A DNA stretch of 64,000 nt from positions 753,888 through 817,887 of the forward strand of contig NZ_HG315686.1 in NCBI RefSeq assembly GCF_000455365.1, written 5' to 3'. The DNA comes from Halopiger djelfimassiliensis. GTDB lineage: Archaea > Halobacteriota > Halobacteria > Halobacteriales > Natrialbaceae. Position 1 is the stretch's first letter. The number at the start of each line of letters is the position of its first letter. Under the pieces are notes generated by a model that ran no database searches, was not told the origin of the DNA, and saw only the letters and a program-made list of their open reading frames with translations. Both the position numbers and the translations under genes were made by a program. Positions 16,781 to 23,687 of the stretch are shown one piece after another.

Positions 16781-19390
16781 TTAGATGAAGCCGATTTTGT
16801 CTCGGAGTTTGTTCGTTGGGGGTAGATGCTGGCGAGCGGCGGCAGCGCTCGCCAAGTCGGCGTACATTGTCGTGATGGGGAGGCGGGCAGTGGCGTTGGA
16901 GGCCCCGATGTGTGCCTGCGATAGGAGGTATGTTTGTGCGGCTAACGTCTCGATAGGCGTCTCGCCGTGCACGCGTTCGACGGTGATAGGTTGGGGAAGG
17001 CCGGTGCTTTCTCGGCTGGCGAGAGTTTCTGGTTCGCCGAAGGTAGCGACGATGGCCTTGGGAATGTCCTCGTAGATGGCTGCAGTCGCTTTCTGCGGTG
17101 TGTCGAAGTGAGCGCCGCTGTACTTCAGGACCCGGGCAGGGGCTTGCTTCCGGATTTCGACGACATCGTACTCGACGTCGAGATCTGTGAGGAACTTCTC
17201 GACTTCGCTGAGGTCTTCGTTTGCGAAGCCGTCTCGGTGAATCGTAATGTGATTTGGATACCGGTCGTATCGAGTCCGGAATCCCATCACGGCCTGTTTA
17301 ATGATTTCTTTGAGTTCTTTCGGCGGGATTTTCTCCCCGGACTGCGGTCGGGAAGAGGTGTAGCCGAGGACGGCACCGTCTGCGTGTATCGCGGTCGTGG
17401 CGGCGGCGAGGTGGATGTGGTTTCCGTTCGCTGATTCGTCGTACTGGTGGGTGACGTCGATTCCGAGGTGGAGTTCAGAGTCACCGGGAAGAGCGCGTTC
17501 GATGGTGAACGGGATTCCTCCAGCAGCGGCGACCAAACCGAGTGCAATGTTGATAATTGTGAATCGCTCGTCGAGCGTCGCTTCGTACGCAAACTGGCTA
17601 TTGAGATCCTTCGTAGCGAGGACTTTCTTCAGTTCGTCGTACACTCGCTCCGGATCTGCTGTGTCAAAGTATCCTGTGTCCTTCGGCGGGAGCGTGCAGA
17701 ACGCGGCGTCGTAGTCGTGATCGTCTGGGATTTCAGCGGCGATCTCCATGCCGAGCTGGTCAGGCGACATCGTCGCATCGAAGGTGACCTCTTCGACGCT
17801 GTCTGGTGGGGCACCGATTTGTTCGAGTTTGGTTTCGAGTGTAGACCACCCCCGCTGAATCCGTTTGTCTCGTTTCTCCATCCGGATGTGGCATACTCGG
17901 AAGGGGTCTGGTGCTTCGTATACCCCGAGTTGTGTGACATCGCTTGGATGAGTCCCGGTTTGCCCACCACTGAACTGCAAGACGTTTGCCTCCGGATGGA
18001 AGAGTCCATCGATTGCGATGTTCCTATCGCCGAGCAACGGATTCGTTTCGAATTCGACTGTGTGCCCGTCGAACTGGAGTGGGCCGAGCCGCTCGACGAA
18101 GCGTTTCGCCTTTGTGATGCATTGCTCGGCCGACAGACGAGTATTGAGTCGTTGTTGCTCTGCGAAGTCTGATGCGAATTGAGCGAGGTTCTCAGGGTGA
18201 CCTTGGAGCGCGAGGAGTTCTGGTGGGAACGCCATCTCCGTTCCGTCGCCGCGCTGACGGACCGTCCAGATGACTTCCCGGTCTGCGTCCTTGATCTCCT
18301 GTACTTTCGCCGGATCAACCCAAGGTTCCTCGCGGTGATACTGAACGAGGCTTTTGTTCCCCTCGATGTGGAGCTTGTCAGTGACGGTTTCTGGACCAAC
18401 GCCGATAACGTATAGTCCCATATCTCGGTACGAGGGTGTCACCCTGAGCCCGGGATGAATCTCGTCTTCGTCGAGTTGGTCTAACGTTCGATCCGAGAGA
18501 ATCCGATGGCGGTAATCGACGTGTAGGTAGGCTGCACGCGAGGGGAGGACCTCGACGGTAAGGTTGTACCGCTCGTGAAGACGGAACCCTTCTTTCTCGA
18601 TGACGGGCTCGGGTTCCAGGATCTTGTCGATTCCGTGGATGTCGTACTGGTCGCGTTTCGCGTCCTTCAGGATTTCACCGAGCATTTCCCCTAGGACATC
18701 CCGATCATCCTCGTCCGCGTACACGATCGGTCGTTCATCAACCTCATTTATCTTGAAACGCGGGAGTTCTACTCGTTCGTGAGCAAGTTTCACGAGAGAG
18801 ACGAGTTTGAATGCGTCTCCCACCACGACCGGAGTGACATCGAGTTGTTGGCGGACTTTGCGTCGCGCACGGTACGTCGCTCGCAACGCGTTCTCGCCAG
18901 AGGGTCGGAATCCTTGCTTCGGAACGAGTTCGTACTCGTAGACATCGTAGTCTGGAAGATCGTCCGTGGTACGGAATGTCGTGAGTCCGTGATCGCCACT
19001 ATCCGCGGATGTGTCGGGTGTTTCGGCAAGCCCGTCTTCCAAGGCTTCCTCGGTACTCGGTGGACCCGACATTTCGAGAAGCGTTGCGTCGCTTTGAACA
19101 GTGAGATTCTGGTATCGCTCCCCGTCATTGCCTTCGTCGATGTCGTACTCGACAGCTGTGATGAGGTAAGTAGCTCCTCTCTCGTAGTCTGCTTCGTAGA
19201 TTTCCTCTGGTGCGGAGTTTTTCCAGATCGTGATGGTTCGGTCATCGCCACCACCGTCCGTGAATTTCAGGTTACGGCGCGGGTACTGACCTTCGTTCTC
19301 GAAGACTGCGTCTAAGGTGAACCGAACAGCGTAGGTGTCTCCAACCGGTACGTCGTTGAGTGAGTTCTCGTCTAGGTTGACTGGTTTCAT
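16781..19390 (-). CDS. ago: Prokaryotic Argonaute, long, catalytic, NgAgo-type
   Basis: An 869-residue Argonaute close in layout to NgAgo of Natronobacterium gregoryi. Residues 15-108 are an OB-fold (repA-like) single-strand binding domain typical of halophilic Argonautes. N/PAZ regions follow to about 480, MID to about 625 (Lys588, Lys589, Gln599 are candidate guide-phosphate contacts) and PIWI from 635 to the end. The tetrad is intact: Asp645, Glu686, Asp720 and Asp845, each exactly 18 residues before the NgAgo tetrad numbers I recall (663, 704, 738, 863). It should therefore be a guided nuclease. It overlaps the DUF2797-like gene by four bases and is followed by the MrfAB-like pair. Plasmid or virus DNA interference is the expected role for the family. 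Confidence 0.95.
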   Translation of the reverse strand: MKPVNLDENSLNDVPVGDTYAVRFTLDAVFENEGQYPRRNLKFTDGGGDDRTITIWKNSAPEEIYEADYERGATYLITAVEYDIDEGNDGERYQNLTVQSDATLLEMSGPPSTEEALEDGLAETPDTSADSGDHGLTTFRTTDDLPDYDVYEYELVPKQGFRPSGENALRATYRARRKVRQQLDVTPVVVGDAFKLVSLVKLAHERVELPRFKINEVDERPIVYADEDDRDVLGEMLGEILKDAKRDQYDIHGIDKILEPEPVIEKEGFRLHERYNLTVEVLPSRAAYLHVDYRHRILSDRTLDQLDEDEIHPGLRVTPSYRDMGLYVIGVGPETVTDKLHIEGNKSLVQYHREEPWVDPAKVQEIKDADREVIWTVRQRGDGTEMAFPPELLALQGHPENLAQFASDFAEQQRLNTRLSAEQCITKAKRFVERLGPLQFDGHTVEFETNPLLGDRNIAIDGLFHPEANVLQFSGGQTGTHPSDVTQLGVYEAPDPFRVCHIRMEKRDKRIQRGWSTLETKLEQIGAPPDSVEEVTFDATMSPDQLGMEIAAEIPDDHDYDAAFCTLPPKDTGYFDTADPERVYDELKKVLATKDLNSQFAYEATLDERFTIINIALGLVAAAGGIPFTIERALPGDSELHLGIDVTHQYDESANGNHIHLAAATTAIHADGAVLGYTSSRPQSGEKIPPKELKEIIKQAVMGFRTRYDRYPNHITIHRDGFANEDLSEVEKFLTDLDVEYDVVEIRKQAPARVLKYSGAHFDTPQKATAAIYEDIPKAIVATFGEPETLASRESTGLPQPITVERVHGETPIETLAAQTYLLSQAHIGASNATARLPITTMYADLASAAAARQHLPPTNKLRDKIGFI

Positions 19391-20253
19391 CGTGCCACCC
19401 CCGTTGCTGGGAGATACTCGGCAGGCGCTTCGATCGTGAGCTGTTCTCCTTTCAGGTGGTCAAAATTCACTACACCCTCTGCAGTCGCTAGGATCTGGCC
19501 ACGCACCCCGAGAACCTCCGACTGGAGGTGTTCATCAATACCGACTTCGGGAAGATCCGTGACGGTCGTATCATCGCCTGTAAAGTGAACCGGGACCGTG
19601 ACGATTCGATCTTCGAGAGCCTCCTCGTCCGCAGGGAGAACCGAGAACGGTTCCAGAGACCCAGTTAATTCCTTTCGACACGAGTGGGCGGCTTGAACGA
19701 GCTTTGTTCTTGGCCGGTCAAGCGGTTCGTACCACTCTTTCGTCGATTCCGTGGGGACCACTGCCTCCAGCGCATCCTCAACGATTCCAGCGACTCGACG
19801 GTTCGGTGTCCTAGCAACGATCATCCCGTGCGTCGCACCTTGCTCTGCCCAGCGACTGACGTAGCGATCAGCCTGCGTGATTCCGGCTTTCACGCCGTCC
19901 TTGGCAACCAGGTAGACCACGAAATTGTGGGCACACGACCGTCGTTTGAATGACGGGAACGGACAGTCTTGGTACGTACACGATGTGCCTGGGGTGAAGA
20001 CGCACTGCTGGTGTGGCGGCTTCGACCGACATTCCTGACACGGGGAGTTGTCTGCACGCTTCCCACAATGCTGGCAGCGGAATCCAGACCGGACATCGAC
20101 GCGGATCTCTTCGCCGACGAGACCAGCGAGGTCGATTGGTCCATCCACGTCAGCGAGATATAGTCGTGGTTTCCCCCGCGACCACGAGACCATCGTTGGG
20201 TGGCCATTCACCGACGCTCGTCGCTGAAGTGGTGTATTTTGTTGAGTCGCCAT
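19387..20253 (-). CDS. DUF2797-like zinc-binding protein
   Basis: A 288-residue protein. A first zinc site is formed by Cys60/Cys63 with Cys72/Cys75; a second Cys-rich segment holds Cys84, 92, 97 and 107. Residues 109-150 have the pattern H-N-F-x-x-Y-L-x6-G-V-K-A-G-I-T, then an Arg and a W-x-E-Q-G-A motif. This is the DUF2797 signature as I remember it and is reminiscent of the strand arrangement of GIY-YIG nucleases, although I cannot confirm nuclease activity. The stop overlaps the Argonaute start (ATGA), the tightest coupling Argonaute has, so it is a good candidate for an Argonaute partner. Confidence 0.7.
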   Translation of the reverse strand: MATQQNTPLQRRASVNGHPTMVSWSRGKPRLYLADVDGPIDLAGLVGEEIRVDVRSGFRCQHCGKRADNSPCQECRSKPPHQQCVFTPGTSCTYQDCPFPSFKRRSCAHNFVVYLVAKDGVKAGITQADRYVSRWAEQGATHGMIVARTPNRRVAGIVEDALEAVVPTESTKEWYEPLDRPRTKLVQAAHSCRKELTGSLEPFSVLPADEEALEDRIVTVPVHFTGDDTTVTDLPEVGIDEHLQSEVLGVRGQILATAEGVVNFDHLKGEQLTIEAPAEYLPATGVAR

Positions 20254-20254
20254 C

Positions 20255-20971
20255 TTAGTATCCTGTGAGGGTTCCCTGGAAATCGGTCGGGCTCTGGTAC
20301 TTATCGATGATCTCGTCTGTCAGGTGCCGCATCGCCTCGGCTTGAATCGCCATCTCGATCTCGCGGCCGTAGAGCGTGATTCGCCCAGTATCGTCGAATC
20401 CGACATCGACGTGGATGTTTCGATCCGGAAGGTCTACGCGTACCTGTTCGAATGGATCTGCGAGATACTGTCCCCACCAGTCCGTATCTCTGAGATCGCC
20501 CCTGTCATGGGCCGACACGTAATCTGGTCCGTCGCGGCTGCTGGGACTTACATCGACGCGCTGAACGCGGCTGGATTCCTCGATAACCCGCCGTAGATCC
20601 TCTTCGTCGAACTCAACCGGCTCGAATTTCACGTCTTCCGCGAGCACGTCGGCTACTGTCGTGAGCAGTTCCTCTTCCACTTCCTTCGTCGCCTTTTCGA
20701 TGGCAACGTATCCGTTCTGGAGGAAGAGAATCGCGTATCGTTCAGCGTGTTTCGTTTCCGCTGTTCCTTCGAGTGTCGGTCGATCGTAATACGTCTCACG
20801 ACCGTATTCCACCCAGCATAAACCGTCTGATCCCTCCGTGAAGGTGTGCGGGAGCATCCCGCTGCGGAGGTCGGCGTTCGAGTCGAATGCCGAGGTGGCT
20901 TCGACTCCGGCTTCGATGTCTTCAGTGGCGATGCTCTCGTCTCGTAGGGGTACGATCTTGTAGCTAGCCAT
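20255..20971 (-). CDS. Hypothetical Argonaute-operon protein
   Basis: A 238-residue acidic protein of unknown family. No Cys pairs, membrane segments or nucleotide-binding loops are visible; it seems to be a mixed alpha/beta protein with a beta-rich region near 170-210. It overlaps the ATPase gene upstream by eight bases and ends two bases before the DUF2797-like gene, so it is firmly within the Argonaute operon. An adaptor or DNA-binding accessory role is possible, without direct evidence. Confidence 0.6.
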   Translation of the reverse strand: MASYKIVPLRDESIATEDIEAGVEATSAFDSNADLRSGMLPHTFTEGSDGLCWVEYGRETYYDRPTLEGTAETKHAERYAILFLQNGYVAIEKATKEVEEELLTTVADVLAEDVKFEPVEFDEEDLRRVIEESSRVQRVDVSPSSRDGPDYVSAHDRGDLRDTDWWGQYLADPFEQVRVDLPDRNIHVDVGFDDTGRITLYGREIEMAIQAEAMRHLTDEIIDKYQSPTDFQGTLTGY

Positions 20972-22085
20972 TGAATTCGGCCTCCTGGTTGATTCGCTGT
21001 TGGATGAGTGGTGCCATCGTCTCGGTCACTCGGTAGAATGCGCGTCGTCCCTCGCGGTCACGTTCGACGAATCCTGATTCACTAAGTTCTCTGAGGTGAT
21101 AGGATATCGTCGATTTGTCACGGTGGAGTTCATCGACCAGTGTACCTGGTTGAACACCGCGATCGTTCGGCAGTTGGAGTATCTGTTTCAGGACGGCAAG
21201 CTTGGAATCCGAGAGTTCCTGTACGCGTGTGCTTGCGTTGGCGAGGTGGAGTCGTTTGGCAGCGGCGTTCGTGGCTGCGACGTCCCCTGGCTCCAGTTCT
21301 TTTCGAAATGCTTCTTGAAGCGACTCTACCGCGAGGATGTGGATTAGCCGTGGGATACCTTCGCTAAGTGCGTGAATTCGCTCCGCAGTTTCTGCGGGAA
21401 GCGAGAAGCCATCCTCTGATAGTACATCGAAGAGAACGCTGAGGGTTTCTTGTGTATCCTCGCGTGGGAATGCGTCGAGGTGGATTTCTTTTGCCGGAGG
21501 AAGGACGTCATGGATTCGATCCCGATTTACAGTCCACCGTTCCGGCGTCCATGTCGTCACGAAGAGCCCGCTATCGACTGCTTGTCGGAATTCAGTGAGC
21601 GATGTCCGGATTCGTTTATCGAGGCCACAATCGTCGATGCAGACGACTGGGGTCTCGAATCCGGCCAGTTCGTTAGCGAACTGATCAAGGAGGAATCCGT
21701 CGTCAACCTTCTTCCCGGGCTCGGTTGCGTCGATCAGCTTCGTATCGATGTCCTCGGGGAGTTCCGTGAGAAACGAGACGACGGTATGTAGCAACTGGGT
21801 CTTCCCGATTCCGGAGGGTCCGACAACGGGAATGTGGAAGATGTCCTGTTGACGAGTAACAAAACCTGCGTACTCAGCGATCTCGTCAAGCTCGTCTTCT
21901 TGGTTGGCCGCTTTTTCAGGGTGGTTCCGGAAGTAGTCCGTGAGTTGTTCACGGCTTACTTGTTCTGGTTGGAACCCGTGATCCGTCAACCAGACGTCGT
22001 AGCTCCCGACGTGCCCCTGTTGACCGCGTTCGAAAGCTTCTCGGAAGCGGTTTTTCTTGTCTTCGTCATCGTTAGGCGGTTCCAT
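20964..22085 (-). CDS. AAA+ ATPase with C-terminal winged helix
   Basis: About 373 residues. I take the ATG at 22085 (MEPPNDDED); a TTG three codons upstream (22094) is less likely. The P-loop is GPSGIGKTQ, Walker B is VVCIDDCG, and a Cdc6/ExeA-like lid region follows. The C terminus is a winged-helix domain of the type seen in haloarchaeal regulators (DKSTISYHLRELSESGFV), followed by a wing. Such AAA-wHTH proteins act as origin/repeat-binding ATPases or regulators. As first gene of the leftward operon, directly beside the shared control region, it may control both operons or load other factors on DNA. Confidence 0.75.
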   Translation of the reverse strand: MEPPNDDEDKKNRFREAFERGQQGHVGSYDVWLTDHGFQPEQVSREQLTDYFRNHPEKAANQEDELDEIAEYAGFVTRQQDIFHIPVVGPSGIGKTQLLHTVVSFLTELPEDIDTKLIDATEPGKKVDDGFLLDQFANELAGFETPVVCIDDCGLDKRIRTSLTEFRQAVDSGLFVTTWTPERWTVNRDRIHDVLPPAKEIHLDAFPREDTQETLSVLFDVLSEDGFSLPAETAERIHALSEGIPRLIHILAVESLQEAFRKELEPGDVAATNAAAKRLHLANASTRVQELSDSKLAVLKQILQLPNDRGVQPGTLVDELHRDKSTISYHLRELSESGFVERDREGRRAFYRVTETMAPLIQQRINQEAEFNG

Positions 22086-22166
22086 CGGTTCCAACTCCTC
22101 AAACTATCCAACTTATCCAAAACTATTAAAACCTGTTGGTTACACATACTGTGTGTGACATCCACT
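22086..22166. promoter_or_regulatory. Divergent promoter region of the two island operons
   Basis: These 81 bp separate the ATPase start (22085, leftward) from the Mre11 start (22167, rightward). They contain TATTAAAA at 22124-22131 (box A-like, usable in both directions), two direct TATCCAA repeats at 22105-22111 and 22114-22120, and an inverted repeat ACACA-TAC-TGTGT at 22142-22154 just upstream of mre11. These are plausible operators for the winged-helix ATPase or another repressor, coordinating the Argonaute and Mre11-HerA halves. Confidence 0.5.
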
Positions 22167-23687
22167 ATGTTGACGCTTACTCACATCGCGGACACCCACC
22201 TCGGCCACCGCCAGTACGGGTTGAAACAGCGCGAGGACGACATGGCGTCAACCACGCGAGCAGCATTCAATGAAATGATCGAGGACCGTGGAACCGACGC
22301 GATCCTCGTGCCAGGCGACCTGTTCCACTCGCGGGATCTCCGCCCGAAGGTACTGCATCAGACGGAGCAGGAGTTAGCGCGAGTGCCGGACAACGTTCCA
22401 CTGTTGGTATCGCGCGGGAACCACGACGAAAACCTGACACCGCGCGACGTGACGTGGTTGAATTACCTTCATCAGCGCGGACACGTCGTGTTCTTGAAGG
22501 CGGATCTATCCGCCGACACCGATACTGCGCAGTTCGAACCGTACGATCCCGACGATCCGGGCGAGTACGCAGGGTTTTACGACATAGATATCGACAAGTT
22601 GGACGGCCCGGTCCGCGTGTTCGGGTTGCAGTGGCGCGGGGCGAAGACCGGACAGGCTCTCCGGCAGGTGGCGAACGGGATTCAAGAGACGAACGAGACA
22701 CACGGTGAACCGGCGTTTACCGTGCTGTTAGCGCATTTCGGGATCGAGGACGAAGTACCGACGCTTGGCGGAACGGTGACGCACGGCGAGTTGCGAGACG
22801 TCAAGGAAGTCGTGGACTATCTCGCACTCGGACACATTCACAAGCGGTACGAGGCCGGTGGATGGATCTACAACCCTGGCTCGCCCGAGGCGCATAACAC
22901 ACGCGAGGGCCGGGACGACTGGGAGCACGGGTATTATTCGGTAACGCTGACCTCCGACGCATCGGGGGGCGATGTGTCGGTCGGATTCGAGGCGACGCAC
23001 CACGAGACGAAGCGCCGACCGTACTACCGGATGGAATTTGACGTGACACCCTACGAGTCGCCCGGAGAGCTGGAATCGGCGTTCCGTGAGCACGTGCAAA
23101 GCGAGCGATCGGATGTTGAGGAATACTGCGGGAAGTCGGCATACACAGCGCAGGGGGAGCCGCGGTCACCGATCCTCGATCTGCGGTTTACCGGGACGTT
23201 GCAGTTCAGTCGAGGGGACTTTCGAACCGATGAACTCGCGTCGTTCGCGGAGAAGGAGTGCGACGCGTTGTACGTCCAAGTGAACACTGGAATCCGAACA
23301 GCGAACGTCCAGCAGCTTATCTCCGAGATCGATGAGGGTGAGGTGTTCAAAGACGGCCAGTTAAACACGGCGGCGTTGGAAGATCAGGTGTTCGAGACGA
23401 TCGCACAGGAGTCGATGTACTCAGAGAAAGCCTCGGACGTCGCTGACGTCCTGGGGAATGCGCATCAGATGGCACAGGCCAAAGAAGCAGCTGAGGATAT
23501 CCGCGACACGGTGAGTTCGGCGCGCCGCGACCTGTTCCCAGAACTCGTCGACGATGTGGTCCTCGATATCGAGGAGGACCCGTTCGACGATGGTGACGGC
23601 GACATTGAAACGACAACATCGGAAACCGCGGGAGATGAGGAATCAGATTCCGAGACTGACGAGACTGCGGAGGTGGTGAGCGAATGA
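22167..23687 (+). CDS. mre11: Mre11 nuclease
   Basis: A 506-residue protein starting at the ATG at 22167; an open frame extends upstream but the conserved start MLTLTHIADTHLG fits the family. The calcineurin-type phosphoesterase motifs are present: Asp9/His11, GDLFH with Asp51, GNHDE with Asn85/His86, a later AHFG and GHIH. It is a Mn-dependent 3'-5' exo/endonuclease that with Rad50 processes DNA ends. The last 60 residues are a very acidic tail. Its stop overlaps the rad50 start (ATGA). Haloarchaea usually have a chromosomal mre11-rad50; this is probably an additional, island-specific copy. Confidence 0.93.
   Translation: MLTLTHIADTHLGHRQYGLKQREDDMASTTRAAFNEMIEDRGTDAILVPGDLFHSRDLRPKVLHQTEQELARVPDNVPLLVSRGNHDENLTPRDVTWLNYLHQRGHVVFLKADLSADTDTAQFEPYDPDDPGEYAGFYDIDIDKLDGPVRVFGLQWRGAKTGQALRQVANGIQETNETHGEPAFTVLLAHFGIEDEVPTLGGTVTHGELRDVKEVVDYLALGHIHKRYEAGGWIYNPGSPEAHNTREGRDDWEHGYYSVTLTSDASGGDVSVGFEATHHETKRRPYYRMEFDVTPYESPGELESAFREHVQSERSDVEEYCGKSAYTAQGEPRSPILDLRFTGTLQFSRGDFRTDELASFAEKECDALYVQVNTGIRTANVQQLISEIDEGEVFKDGQLNTAALEDQVFETIAQESMYSEKASDVADVLGNAHQMAQAKEAAEDIRDTVSSARRDLFPELVDDVVLDIEEDPFDDGDGDIETTTSETAGDEESDSETDETAEVVSE

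Noticed and set aside
21834-22166. N-terminal extension of Mre11
   Set aside because: It runs antisense through the ATPase gene; Mre11 proteins begin with the strand preceding D-x-H, which follows the ATG at 22167.
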